DNA of 64,000 nt, from the NCBI RefSeq assembly GCF_051401765.1, contig NW_027480547.1:310001-374000 (forward strand). The letters are read 5' to 3'. The translations under genes were made by a program, and so were the position numbers. How positions within the stretch are numbered: position 1 is the stretch's first letter; every line of letters begins with the position of its first letter. Of the stretch, positions 1-13,995 are shown piece by piece. This DNA comes from Calliopsis andreniformis (taxonomy: Eukaryota; Arthropoda; Insecta; Hymenoptera; Andrenidae). The notes under the pieces are model-generated. The model was not told the origin of the DNA. It was given only the letters and a program-made list of their open reading frames with translations, and did not search any database.

Positions 1-1084
1 CAATTCCCAATCCTCAATCTTCAATCCTCAATCCTCAATTTTCAATCCTCAATCCTCAATCCTCAATCCCCAATCTTCAATCTTCAATCCTCAATAGTCA
101 ATCTTCAATCCTCAATCCTCAATCCTCAATCCTCAATCCGCAATCCTCAACCCTCAATCTTCAATCCTCAATACTCAATCCTCAACCCTCAATCTTCAAT
201 CCTCAATCCTCAATCCTCATTCTTCAATCCTCAACACCCAGTCCTCAATCTTCAATCCTCAATCCTCAATCCTCAATTCTCAATCCTCAATCCACAACGC
301 TCAGACCTCAAGCATCAATACTCAACCCTCAGTCCTCGTCCGCAATCCACAACCCTCAATCCTCAATCCTCAATCTTCGATCATCAATATTCAATCATCA
401 ATCCTCAATCTCCAATCCTCTATCCTCAATCCTCAATCCTGAATGTTCAATCCTCAATACCCAATCCTCAATCTTCAATCCTCAATACTCAATCCTCAAT
501 CCTCAATCCTCAATCCTCAGTCCTCAAACCTCAATCCTGAATCCTCAAACCTGAATCCTCAATCTTCAGCCCTCAGTCCTCAACAATCAATTGTCAGTCC
601 TCAATCCTCAATCCTCAATCCTCAATCCTCTACCTTCAATCCTCAATACTCAATCTTCAATCCTCAATCCTCAATCCTCAATCCTCAATCCTCAATCCTC
701 AATCCTCAATCGTCAATCTTCAGCCCTCAGTCCTCAACAATCAGTTGTCAATCCTCAATCCTCAATACAACATCATCAATTCACAGTTTTCAATACTGAA
801 TACTCAATCTGCAATCTTCAAATCTCTACCCACAAACATCAATTCTCATCACTCAACCCTCAACACTCCGTCCCCAATCCTCAATCTTCAATACTCAATC
901 CTCAATACTCAATCATCAATCCTCAATTTTCAATCCTCAATACTCAATCTTCAATCATCAATCCTCAATCCTCAATCCTCAGTCCTCAATCCTCAATCCT
1001 CAATCCTCAACCCTCAATCCTCAGTCCTGAAACCTCAATCCCGAATCCTCAATCCTGAATCCGCAAACTTCAGTCCTCAGTCCT
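1..1084 (+). repeat. Left edge segment, partial unit
   Basis: This is the heptamer array cut by the window start. It holds an A box near 300, a C-like flank (GAATCCT heptads) near 530-600 that leads into plain repeat instead of a full C box, and a D box at 735-874. It is the upstream partner of the 736 bp duplication. Confidence 0.85.
735..874 (+). repeat. D box family (representative copy)
   Basis: This 140 bp member of the same superfamily occurs only near the left end, at 735, 1471 and 4207. It is a mosaic of B and E features. Like E it has CAGTTGT, CAATCTG and CTATCCA heptads (the first copy has CTACCCA). Like B it has CAAACAT, CATCACT and CAACCCT. Its own hallmark is CAATACA/ACATCAT in place of CAATAGA/ATATCCT, and it ends CCGTCCC. 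Confidence 0.85.
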
Positions 1085-1820
1085 CAACAATCAATCGTCA
1101 ATCCTCAATCCTCAATAGAATATCCTCAATTCACAGCTTTCAATACTCAAATCCCCATTCTTCAATCTTCAAGTCTCAATCCACAAACATCAATTCTCAT
1201 CACTCAGCCCTCCACACTCAGTCCTCAATCTTCAATCCTCAATCCTCAATCCGCAATCTTGAATCCTCAATACTCAATCTTCAATCCTCAATCCTCAATT
1301 CTCAATCCTCAATACTCAATCCTCAATCGTCAATCCTCAATTCCCAATCCTCAATCTTCAATCCTCAATCCTCAATCTTCAATCCTCAATCCTCAATCCT
1401 CAATCCCCAATCCTCAATCCTCAATCCTCAATCCTCAATCCTCAATCGTCAATCTTCAGCCCTCAGTCCTCAACAATCAGTTGTCAATCCTCAATCCTCA
1501 ATACAACATCATCAATTCACAGTTTTCAATACTGAATACTCAATCTGCAATCTTCAAATCTCTATCCACAAACATCAATTCTCATCACTCAACCCTCAAC
1601 ACTCCGTCCCCAATCCTCAATCTTCAATACTCAATCCTCAATCCTCAATAATCAATCCTCAATTTTCAATCCCCAATACTCAATCTTCAATCATCAATCC
1701 TCAATCCTCAATCCTCAGTCCTCAATCCTCAATCCTCAATCCTCAACCCTCAATCCTCAGTCCTGAAACCTCAATCCCGAATCCTCAATCCTGAATCCGC
1801 AAACTTCAGTCCTCAGTCCT
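1085..1820 (+). repeat. Unit B-D (736 bp)
   Basis: The B box starts at 1085 and a D box at 1471. The B copy has an 8-mer (CAAATCCC), so the unit length is 105 heptads plus 1 base. It is the first member of a tandem pair with the following segment. Confidence 0.85.
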
Positions 1821-3268
1821 CAACAATCAATCGTCAATCCTCAATCCTCAATAGAATATCCTCAATTCACAGTTTTCAATACTCAAATCCCTTTTCTTCA
1901 ATCTTCAAGTCTCAATCCACAAACATCAATTCTCATCACTCAGCCCTCAACACTCAGTCCTCAATCTTCAATCCTCAATCCTCAATCCGCAATCTTGAAT
2001 CCTCAATACTCAATCTTCAATCCTCAATCCTCAATTCTCAATCCTCAATACTCAATCCTCAATCGTCAATCCTCAATTCCCAATCCTCAATCTTCAATCC
2101 TCAATCCTCAATCTTCAATCCTCAATCCTCAATCCTCAATCCCCAATCCTCAATCTTCAATCCTCAATACTCAATCTTCAATCCTCAATCCTCAATCCTC
2201 AATCCTCAATCCTCAATCCTCAATCCTCAATCTTCAATCCTCAATACTCAATCTTCAACCATCAATCATCAATCCTCAATCCTCAATCCTCATTCTTCAA
2301 TCCTCAACACCCAGTCCTCAATCTTCAATCCTCAATCCTCAATCCTCAATGCTCAATCCTCAAACCTCAAACATCAATACTCAACCCTCAGTCCTCGTCC
2401 GCAATCCCCAACCCTCAATCCTAAATCCTCAATTCCCAATCCTCAATCTTCAATCCTCAATCCTCAATCTTCAATCCTCAATCCTCATTCCTCAATCCCC
2501 AATCTTCAATCTTCAATCCTCAATAGCCAATCTTCAATCCTCAATCCTCAATCCTCAATCCTCAATCCGCAATCCTCAATCCTCAATCTTCAATCCTCAA
2601 TACTCAATCCTCAACCCTCAATCTTCAATCCTCAATCCTCAATCCTCATTCTTCAATCCTCAACACCCAGTCCTCAATCTTCAATCCTCAATCCTCAATC
2701 CTCAATTCTCAATCCTCAATCCTCAACGCTCAGACCTCAAGCATCAATACTCAACCCTCAGTCCTCGTCCGCAATCCACAACCCTCAATCCTCAATCCTC
2801 AATCTTCGATCATCAATATTCAATCATCAATCCTCAATCTTCAATCCTCTATCCTCAATCCTCAATCCTGAATGTTCAATCCTCAATACCCAATCCTCAA
2901 TCTTCAATCCTCAATACTCAATCCTCAATCCTCAATCCTCAATCCTCAGTCCTCAAACCTCAATCCTGAATCCTCAATCCTGAATCCTCAATCCTCAATC
3001 TTCAATCCTCAATACTCAATCTGCAATCCTCAATCCTCATTCTTCAATCCTCAAAGCCTAATCCTCAATCTTCAATCCTCAATCCTCAATCCTCAATCAT
3101 CAATCATCGATCCTCAATTTTCAATCCTCAATACTCAATCTTCAATCCTCAATCCTCAATCCTCAATCCTCAATCCTCAGTCCTCAATCCTTAACCCTCA
3201 ATCCTCAGTCCTGAAACCTCAATCCCGAATCCTCAATCCTGAATCCGCAAACTTCAGTCCTCGGTCCT
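1821..3268 (+). repeat. Unit B-A(degenerate)-A-C flank
   Basis: The B box starts at 1821. A degenerate A lies near 2357 (CAAACAT instead of CAAGCAT) and a normal A near 2730. A truncated C flank near 2945-2995 runs straight into plain heptamers, so the C box core is missing. Confidence 0.8.
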
Positions 3269-6116
3269 CAACAATCAATTGTGAATCCTCAATCCTCAAT
3301 AGAATATCCTCAATTCACAGTTTTCAATACTCAATCCCCATTCTTCAATCTTTAAATCTCAATCCACAAACATCAATTCTCATTACTCAACCCTCAATAC
3401 TCAGTCCTCTATCTTCAATCCTCAATCCTAAATCCTCAATCTTCAATCCTCAATCCTCAATCCTCATTCTTCAATCCTCAACACCCAGTCCTCAATCTTC
3501 AATCCTCAATCCTCACTCCTCAATTCTCAATCCTCAATCCTCAATCCTCAATCCTCATTCTTCAATCCTCCACACCAAATCCTCAATCTGCAATCCTCAA
3601 TCCTCAATCCTCAATCCTCATTCCTCAATCCTCAGACCTCAAACATCAATACTCAACCCTCTGTCCTCGTCCGCAATCCACAACCCTCAGTCCTCAATCC
3701 TCAATCTTCAATCATCAATATTCAATCTTCAATCCTCAATACTCAACCCACTATCCTCAATCCTCAATCCTGAATGTTCAATCCTCAATACCCAATCCTC
3801 AATCTTCAATCCCCAGTACTCAATCCTCAATCCTCAATCCTCGAATCCTCAGTCCTCAAACCTCAGTCCTGAATCCTCAATCCTGAAACCTCAATCTTCA
3901 GCCCTCAGTCCTCAACAATCAATTGTCAGTCCTCAATCCTCAATAGAATATACCCAATTCGAGGTTTTCAATACTCAATCCCCAATCTTCGATTTTCAAA
4001 TTTCAATCCACAAACGTCAATTCTCATCACTCAACGCTCAACACTCAGTCCCCAATCCTCAACCTTCAATCCTCAATCCTCAACCCTCAATCCTCAATCC
4101 TCTATCTTCAATCCTCAATACTCAATCTTCAATCCTCAGTCCTCAATCCTCAATCCTCAATCCTCAAACCTCAATCCTCAAACGCCAATCTTCAGCCCTC
4201 AGTCCTCAACAATCAGTTGTCAATCCTCAATCCTCAATACAACATCATCAATTCACAGTTTTCAATACTCAATACTCAATCTGCAATCTTCAAATCTCTA
4301 TCCACAAACATCAATTCTCATCACTCAACCCTCAACACTCCGTCCCCAATCCTCAATCTTCAATCCTCAATCCTCAATCCTCAATCATCAATCCTCAATT
4401 TTCATTCCTCATTACTCAATCTTCAATCCTCAATTATCAATCCTGAATCCTCAATCCTCAATCCTCAATCCTCAATCCTCAATCCTCAATCGTCAGACTC
4501 CAATCCTGAATACTCAATCTTCAATCCTCAATCCTCAATCCTCACTCCTCAGTCCTCCTTCTTCAATCCTCAATGCCAAATCCTCAATCTTCAATCCTCA
4601 GTCCTCAACCCTCAATCCTCAATTCGCAATCCTCAATCCTCAGACCTCAAGCATTAATACCCAACCCTCAGTCCTCGTCCTCAATCTACAACCCTCAATC
4701 CTCAATCCTCAACCTTCAATCATCAATACTCAACCTTCAATCCTCAATCCCCAATCCTCAACCCTCAATCCTCAATCCTCAATCCTCAATTCACAATCCT
4801 CAACACTCAATTCTCAATCGTCAATCCTCAATCCCCAATCCTCAATCTTCAATCCTCTATCCTCAATCCTCAATCCTCAATCCTCAATCCTCAACCTTCA
4901 ATACCCAATACTCAATCTTCAATCCTCAATCCTCAATCCTCAGTCCTCAATCCTCAATCCTCAATCCTCAATCCTCAATCTTCAATCCTCAATACTCAAT
5001 CTGCAATCCCTCAATCCTCATTCTTCAATCCTCAACACCTAATCCTCAATCTTCAATCCTCAATCCTCTATCTGCAATATTGAATCCTCAATACTCAATC
5101 TTCAATCCTCAATCCTCAATTTTCAATCCTCAACACTCAATCCTCAATCCTCAATCCTCAATCCCCAATCTTCAATCTTCAGTCCTCTATCCTCAATCCT
5201 CAATCCTCAATCCTCAATCCTCAATCTTCAATACTCAATACTCAATCTTCAATCCTCAATCCTCAATCCTCAGTCCTCAATCCACAATCCTCAATCCTCA
5301 ATCCTCAATCTTCAATCCTGAATACTCAATCTGCAATCCTCAATTCTCAATCTTCAATACTCAATCCTCAATGCTCAATCTTCAATCCTCAATCCTCAAT
5401 TCTCAATCCTCAATACTCAGTCCTCAATCGTCAATCCTCAATTCCCAATCCTCAATCTTCAATCCTCAATCCTCAATCTTCAATCCTCAATCCTCAATCC
5501 TCAATCCCCAATCTTCAATCTTCAATCCTCAATAGTCAATCTTCAATCCTCAATCCTCAATCCTCAATCCTCAATCCGCAATCCTCAATCCTCAATCTTC
5601 AATCCTCAATACTCAATCCTCAACCCTCAATCTTCAATCCTCAATCCTCAATCCTCATTCTTCAATCCTCAACACCCAGTCCTCAATTTTCAATCCTCAA
5701 TCCTCAATCCTCAATTCTCAATCCTCAATCCTCAACGCTCAGACCTCAAGCATCAATACTCAACCCTCAGTCCTCGTCCGCAATCCACAACCCTTAATCC
5801 TCAATCCTCAATCTCGGATCATCAATATTCAATCATCAATCCTCAATCTTCAATCCTCTATCCTCAATCCTCAATCCTGAATGTTCAATCCTCAATACCC
5901 AATCCTCAATCTTCAATCCTCAATACTCAATCCTCAATCCTCAATCCTCAATCCTCAATTATCAAACCTCAATACTCAATCTTCAATCCTCAATCCTCAA
6001 TCCTCAATCCTCAATCCTCAATCCTCAATCCTCAACCCGCTATCCTCAGTCCTGTAACCTCAATCCCGAATCCTCAATCCTGAATCCGCAAACTTCAGTC
6101 CTCAGTCCTCAGTCCT
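3269..6116 (+). repeat. Unit B-A-C-D-A2-A
   Basis: The B box starts at 3269. A degenerate A lies near 3631, a C box at 3913 with several private changes, a D box at 4207, an A2 near 4638 and an A near 5738. It has 8-mers near 3,840 (CGAATCCT) and 5,005 (CAATCCCT). It is the only unit in which C and D boxes occur together. Confidence 0.82.
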
Positions 6117-9100
6117 CAACAATCAATTGTCAATCCTCAATCCTCAATAGAATATCCTCAATTCACAGTTTTCAATACTCAATCCCCATTCTTCAATCTT
6201 CAAATCTCAATCCACAAACATCAATTCTCATCACTCAACCCTCAACACTCAGTCCTCAATCTTGAATCCTCAATCCTCAATCTGCAATATTGAATCCTCA
6301 ATACTCAATCTTCAATCGTCAATCCTCAATTCTCAATCCTCAACACTCAATCCTCACTCCTCAATCCTCAATCCCCAATCCTCGATCTTCACTCCTCTAT
6401 CCTCAATCCTCAATCCTCAATCCTCAATCCTCAATCTTCAATACTCAATACTCAATCTTCAATCCTCAATCCTCAATCCTCAATCCTCAATCCTCAATCC
6501 TCAATCCCCAATCCTCAATCTTCAATCCTCAATCCTCAATCCTCAATCCCCAATCTTCAATCTTCAATCCTCAATAGTCAATCTTCAATCCTCAATCCTC
6601 AATCCTCAATCATCAATCCGCAATCCTCAATCCTCAATCTTCAATCCTCAATCTTCAATCCTCAATCCTCAATCCGCAATCTTCAATCTTCAATCCTCAA
6701 TCCTCAATCCTCAATCCCCAATCTTCAATCTTCAATCCTCAATAGTCAATCTTCAATCCTCAATCCTCAATTCTCAATCCTCAATACTCAATCCTCAATC
6801 GTCAATCCTCAATTCCCAATCCTCAATCTTCAATCCTCAATCCTCAATTTTCAATCCTCAATCCTCAATCCTCAATCCCCAATCTTCAATCTTCAATCTT
6901 CAATAGTCAATCCTCAATTCTCAATCCTCAATCCTCAACGCTCAGACCTCAAGCATCAATACTCAACCCTCAGTCCTCGTCCGCAATCCACAACCCTCAA
7001 TCCTCAATCCTCAATCCTCGATCATCAATATTCAATCATCAATCCTCAATCTTCAATCCTCTATCCTCAATCCTCAATCCTGAATGTTCAATCCTCAATA
7101 CCCAATCCTCAATCTTCAATCCTCAATACTCAATCCTCAATCCTCAATCCTCAATCCTCAGTCCTCAAACCTCAATCCTGAATCCTCAATCCTGAATCCT
7201 CAAACTTCAGCCCTCAGTCCTCAACAATCAATTGTCAGTCCTCAATCCTCAATAGAGTATACCCAATTCACAGTTTTCAATACTCAATCCCCATTCTTCA
7301 ATCTTCAAATCTCAATCCACAAACATCAATTCTCATCACTCAACCCTCAACCCTCAACACTCAGTCCTCAATCTTCAATCCTCAATCCTCACTCCTCAAT
7401 CCTCAATCCCCAATCCTCAATATTCACTCCTCTATCCTCAATCCTCAATCCTCAATCCTCAATCCTCAATCTTCAATACTCAATACTCAATCTTCAATCC
7501 TCAATCCTCAATCCTCAGTCCTCAATCCTCAATCCTCAATCCTCAATCCTCAATCTTCAATCCTCAATACTCAATCTGCAATCCTCAATTCTCAATCTTC
7601 AATACTCAATCCTCAATGCTCAATCTTCAATCCTTAATCCTCAATTCTCAATCCTCAATACTCAATCCTCAATCGTCAATCCTCAATTCCCAATCCTCAA
7701 TCTTCAATCCTCAATCCTCAATTTTCAATCCTCAATCCTCAATCCTCAATCCCCAATCTTCAATCTTCAATCTTCAATAGTCAATCTTCAATCCTCAATC
7801 CTCAATCCTCAATCCTCAATCCGCAATCCTCAATCCTCAATCTTCAATCCTCAATACTCAATCCTCAACCCTCAATCTTCAATCCTCAATCCTCAATCCT
7901 CACTCCTCAATCCTCAATCCCCAATCCTCAATCTTCACTCCTCTATCCTCAATCCTCAATCCTCAATCCTCAATCCTCAATCTTCAATACTCAATACTCA
8001 ATCTTCAATCCTCAATCCTCAATCCTCAGTCCTCAATCCTCAATCCTCAATCCTCAATCCTCAATCTTCAATCCTCAATACTCAATCTGCAATCCTCAAT
8101 TCTCAATCTTCAATACTCAATCCTCAATGCTCAATCTTCAATCCTCAATCCTCAATTCTCAATCCTCATTACTCAATCCTCAATCTCCAATCCTGAATAC
8201 TCAATCTTCAATCCTCAATCCTCAATCCTCACTCCTCAGTCCTCATTCTTCAATCCTCAATACCAAACGCACAATCTTCAATCCTCAATCCTCAAACCTC
8301 AATTCGCAATCCTCAATCCTCAGACCTCAAGCATTAATACCCAACCATCAGTCCTCGTCCTCAATCTACAACCCTCAATCCTCAATACTCAATCATCAAT
8401 CATCAATATTCAGCCTTCAATCCTCAGTCTCCAATACTCAATCCTCAATCCTCAATCCTCAATCCTCAAACCTCAATACCCAATCCTCAATCCTCTATCC
8501 TCAATCCTCAATCCTCAATCCTAAATCCTCAATCCTCAATCCTCAGTCCCCAAACCACAATCCTGAATCCTCAACCATGAATCCTCAATCTTCAGCCCTC
8601 AGTCCTCAACAATCAGTTGTCAATCCTCAATCCTCAATAGAATATCACCAATTCACAGATTTCAATACTCAATACACAATCTGCAATCTTCAAATCTCTA
8701 TCCACCAACATCAATTCCCAGCAATCATCCCTCAACACTCAGTCCTTTATGTTCAATCCTCAATCCTCAATTCTCAATCTTCAATCCTCAATACTGAATC
8801 TTCAATCCTCAATCCTCAATCCTCAGTCCTCAATCCTCAATCCTCAATCCTCAATCCTCAATCCTCAATCTTCAATACTCAGTCCCCAATCCTCAATCTT
8901 CAATCCCCAATCCTCAATCCTCAATCCTCGATCCTCGAACCTCAATCCTCAGTCCTCAATCCTCAATCCTCAATGTTCAATCCGCAATACCCAATCCTCA
9001 ATCTTCAATCCTCTATCCTCAATCCTCAGTCCTCAATCCCCAATCCTCAATCTTCAATCCTCAATCTTCAGTCCTCAGTCATCAATCCTCAATACTCAAT

Positions 9101-9445
9101 CTTCAATCCTCAATCCTCAATCCTCAATCCTCAATCCTCAATCCTCAATCCTCAATCCTCAATCCTCAGTCGTCAATGCTCAATCCCAATCCTCAATCTT
9201 CAATCCTCTATCCTCAATCCTCAATCCTCAATCCCCAATCCTCATTCTTCAATCCTCAATCTTCAATACTCAATCATCAATCCTCAATTATCAAACCTCA
9301 ATACTCAATCTTCAATCCTCAATCCTCAATCCTCAATCCTCAATCCTCAATCCTCAATCCTCAACCCGCAATCCTCAGTCCTGAAACCTCAATCCCGAAT
9401 CCTCAATCCTGAATCCGCAAACTTCAGTCCTCAGTCCTCAGTCCT
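6117..9445 (+). repeat. Unit B-A-C-M-M-A2-E1-K
   Basis: The B box starts at 6117. An A lies near 6942 and a C at 7222-7361. M modules lie at 7390 and 7901 (511 bp apart, exactly 73 heptads), an A2 near 8319, the first E1 box at 8607-8753 and a K at 9167. The part between A and the second M is repeated about 2.97 kb downstream. Confidence 0.84.
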
Positions 9446-12400
9446 CAACAATCAATTGTCAATCCTCAATCCTCAATAGAATATCCTCAATTCACAGTTT
9501 TCAATACTCAATCCCCATTCTTCAATCTTCAAATCTCAATCCACAAACATCAATTCTCATCACTCAACCCTCAACCCTCAACACTCAGTCCTCAATCTTC
9601 AATCCTCAATCCTCAATCCGCAATCTTCAATACTCAATCCTCAATCCTCAATCCTCAATCCTCAATCCTCAATCCCCAATCCTCAATCTTCAATCCTCAA
9701 TCCTCAATCCTCAATCCCCAATCTTCAATCTTCAATCCTCAATAGTCAATCTTCAATCCTCAATCCTCAATCCTCAATCCTCAATCCGCAATCCTCAATC
9801 CTCAATCTTCAATCCTCAATACTCAATCCTCAACCCTCAATCTTCAATCCTCAATCCTCAATCCTCATTCTTCAATCCTCAACACCCAGTCCTCAATCTT
9901 CAATCCTCAATCCTCAATCCTCAATTCTCAATCCTCAATCCTCAACGCTCAGACCTCAAGCATCAATACTCAACCCTCAGTCCTCGTCCGCAATCCACAA
10001 CACTCAATCCTCAATCCTCAATCCTCGATCATCAATATTCAATCATCAATCCTCAATCTTCAATCCTCTATCCTCAATCCTCAATCCTGAATGTTCAATC
10101 CTCAATACCCAATTCTCAATCTTCAATCCTCAATACTCAATCCTCAATCCTGAATCCTCAATCCTGAATCCTCAATCTTCAGCCCTCAGTCCTCAACAAT
10201 CAATTGTCAGTCCTCAATCCTCAATAGAGTATACCCAATTCACAGTTTTCAATACTCAATCCCCATTCTTCAATCTTCAAATCTCAATCCACAAACATCA
10301 ATTCTCATCACTCAACCCTCAACCCTCAACACTCAGTCCTCAATCTTCAATCCTCAATCCTCACTCCTCAATCCTCAATCCCCAATCCTCAATCTTCACT
10401 CCTCTATCCTCAATCCTCAATCCTCAATCCTCAATCCTCAATCTTCAATACTCAATACTCAATCTTCAATCCTCAATCCTCAATCCTCAGTCCTCAATCC
10501 TCAATCCTCAATCCTCAATCCTCAATCTTCAATCCTCAATACTCAATCTGCAATCCTGAATTCTCAATCTTCAATACTCAATCCTCAATGCTCAATCTTC
10601 AATCCTCAATCCTCAATTCTCAATCCTCAATAATCAATCCTCAATCGTCAATCCTCAATTCCCAATCCTCAATCTTCAATCCTCAATCCTCAATTTTCAA
10701 TCCTCAATCCTCAATCCTCAATCCCCAATCTTCAATCTTCAATCTTCAATAGTCAATCTTCAATCCTCAATCCTCAATCCTCAATCCTCAATCCGCAATC
10801 CTCAATCCTCAATCTTCAATCCTCAATACTCAATCCTCAACCCTCAATCTTCAATCCTCAATCCTCAATCCTCACTCCTCAATCCTCAATCCCCAATCCT
10901 CAATCTTCACTCCTCTATCCTCAATCCTCAATCCTCAATCCTCAATCCTCAATCTTCAATACTCAATACTCAATCTTCAATCCTCAATCCTCAATCCTCA
11001 GTCCTCAATCCTCAATCCTCAATCCTCAATCCTCAATCTTCAATCCTCAATACTCAATCTGCAATCCTCAATTCTCAATCTTCAATACTCAATCCTCAAT
11101 GCTCAATCTTCAATCCTCAATCCTCAATTCTCAATCCTCAATACTCAATCCTCAATCGTCAATCCTCAATTCCCAATCCTCAATCTTCAATCCTCAATCC
11201 TCAATTTTCAATCCTCAATCCTCAATCCTCAATCCCCAATCTTCAATCTTCAATCCTCAATAGTCAATCTTCAATCCTCAATCCTCAATCCTCAATCCTC
11301 AATCCGCAATCCTCAATCCTCAATCTTCAATCCTCAATACTCAATCCTCAACCCTCAATCTTCAATCCTCAATCCTCAATCCTCATTTTTCAATCCTCAA
11401 CACCCAGTCCTCAATCTTCAATCCTCAATCCTCAATCCTCAATTCTCAATCCTCAATCCTCAACGCTCAGACCTCAAGCATCAATACTCAACCCTCAGTC
11501 CTCGTCCGCAATCCACAACCCTCAATCCTCAATCCTCAATCTTCGATCATCAATATTCAATCATCAATCCTCAATCTTCAATCCTCAATCCTCAATCCTC
11601 AATCCTGAATGTTCAATCCTCAATACCCAATCCTCAATCTTCAATCCTCAATACTCAATCCTCAATCCTCAACCCTCAATCCTCAGTCCTCAAACCTCAA
11701 TCCTGAATCCTCAATCCTGAATCCTCAATCTTCAGCCCTCAGTCCTCATCAATCAATTGTCAGTCCTCAATCCTCAATAGAGTATACCCAATTCACAGTT
11801 TTCAACACTCAATCCCCAATCTTCAATCTTCAAATCTCAATCCACTAACATCAATTCTCATCACTCAACGCTCAACACTCAGACCCCAATCCTCAATCTT
11901 CAATCCCCAATCCTCAATCATCAATACTCAATCCTCAATCTTCAATCCTCAATACTCAATCTTCAATCCTCAATCCTCAATCCTCAATCCTCAATCCTCA
12001 ATCCTCAATCCTCAATCGTCAATCTCCAATCCTGAATACTCAATCGTCAATCCTCAATCCTCAATCCTCACTCCTCAGTCCTCATTCTTCAATCCTCAAT
12101 ACCAAACGCACAATCTTCAATCCTCAATCCTCAAACCTCAATTCGCAATCCTCAATCCTCAGACCTCAAGCATTAATACCCAACCATCAGTCCTCGTCCT
12201 CAATCTACAACCCTCAATCCTCAATACTCAATCATCAATCATCAATATTCAACCTTCAATCCTCAGTCTCCAATACTCAATCCTCAATCCTCAATCCTCA
12301 ATCCTCAAACCTCAATACCCAATCCTCAATCCTCTATCCTCAATCCTCAATACTCAATCTTCAATCCTCAATCCTCAATCCTCAATCCTCAATCCTCAAT

Positions 12401-12703
12401 CCTCAATCCTCAATCCTCAATCCTCAGTCGTCAATGCTCAATCCCAATCCTCAATCTTCAATGCTCTATCCTCATTCCTCAATCATCAATCCCAAATCCT
12501 CATTCTTCAATACTCAATCTTCAATACTCAATCATCAATCCTCAATTATCAAACCTCAATACTCAATCTTCAATCCTCAATCCTCAATCCTCAATCTTCA
12601 ATCCTCAATCCTCAATCCTCAACCCGCAATCCTCAGTCCTGAAACCTCAATCCCGAATCCTCAATCCTGAATCCGCAAACTTCAGTCCTCAGTCCTCAGT
12701 CCT
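9446..12703 (+). repeat. Unit B-A-C-M-M-A-C-A2-K
   Basis: The B box starts at 9446, with A near 9950, C at 10194, M at 10362 and 10872, a second A near 11467, a second C at 11747, A2 near 12158 and K at 12426. The E box is missing between A2 and K. The CAATCGT heptad near 12,045 marks the lineage reused at 13.33 and 17.32 kb. Confidence 0.84.
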
Positions 12704-13995
12704 CAACAATCAATTGTCAATCCTCAATCCTCAATAGAATATCCTCCATTCACAGTTTTCAATACTCAATCCCCATTCTTCAATCTTCAAATCTCAATCC
12801 ACAAACATCAATTCTCATCACTCAACCCTCAACCCTCAACACTCAGTCCTCAATCTTCAATCCTCAATCCTCAATCCGCAATCTTCAGTCCTCAATCCTC
12901 AATCCTCAATCCTCAATCCTCAATCCTCAATCCCCAATCCTCAATCTTCAATCCTCAAACCTCAATCCTCAATCCCCAATCTTCAATCTTCAATCCTCAA
13001 TAGTCAATCTTCAATCCTCAATCCTCAATCCTCAATCCTCAATCCGCAATCCTCAATCCTCAATCTTCAATCCTCAATAATCAATCCTCAACCCTCAATC
13101 TTCAATCCTCAATCCTCAATCCTCATTCTTCAATCCTCAACACCCAGTCCTCAATCTTCAATCCTCAATCCTCAATCCTCAATTCTCTATCCTCAATCCT
13201 CAACGCTCAGACCTCAAGCATCAATACTCAACCCTCAGTCCTCGTCCGCAATCCACAACCCTCAATCCTCAATCCTCAATCCTCAATCCTCAATCCTCAA
13301 TCCTCAATCGTCAATCTCCAATCCTGAATACTCAATCGTCAATCCTCAATCCTCAATCCTCACTCCTCAGTCCTCATTCTTCAATCCTCAATACCAAACG
13401 CACAATCTTCAATCCTCAATCCTCAAACCTCAATTCGCAATCCTCAATCCTCAGACCTCAAGCATTAATACCCAACCATCAGTCCTCGTCCTCAATCTAC
13501 AACCCTCAATCCTCAATACTCAATCATCAATCATCAATATTCAACCTTCAATCCTCAGTCTCCAATACTCAATCCTCAATCCTCAATCCTCAATCCTCAA
13601 ACCTCAATACCCAATCCTCAATCCTCTATCCTCAATCCTCAATACTCAATCTTCGATCCTCAATCCTCAATCCTCAATCCTCAATCCTCAATCCTCAATC
13701 CTCAATCCTCAATCCTCAGTCGTCAATGCTCAATCCCAATCCTCAATCTTCAATGCTCTATCCTCATTCCTCAATCATCAATCCCAAATCCTCATTCTTC
13801 AATACTCAATCTTCAATACTCAATCATCAATCCTCAATTATCAAACCTCAATACTCAATCTTCAATCCTCAATCCTCAATCCTCAATCTTCAATCCTCAA
13901 TCCTCAATCCTCAACCCGCAATCCTCAGTCCTGAAACCTCAATCCCGAATCCTCAATCCTGAATCCGCAAACTTCAGTCCTCAGTCCTCAGTCCT
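12704..13995 (+). repeat. Short unit B-A-A2-K (1,292 bp)
   Basis: B is at 12704 with the CCATTCA allele, A near 13207, A2 near 13452 and K at 13718. C and E are absent. Near 13,265-13,320 the sequence passes from an A tail directly into the run that normally follows C, a fusion point. The 12.02-13.27 kb stretch is copied at 13.31-14.56 kb with an offset of 1,292 bp. Confidence 0.86.

Larger units (their letters stand above)
704..2176 (+). repeat. 736 bp tandem duplication
   Basis: Two neighbouring copies at an offset of 736 bp pair D (735/1471), B (1085/1821) and the runs at 1259/1995. The offset is 105 heptads plus one, explained by an 8-mer in the first B copy. The second copy keeps an 8-mer in the same place with a further change (CCCTTTTC). 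Confidence 0.85.

Noticed and set aside
8607..8753. E boxes as insertions of a transposon or foreign element
   Set aside because: They keep the heptad register throughout, have no terminal repeats or target-site duplications, and align to B, C and D boxes as diverged satellite.
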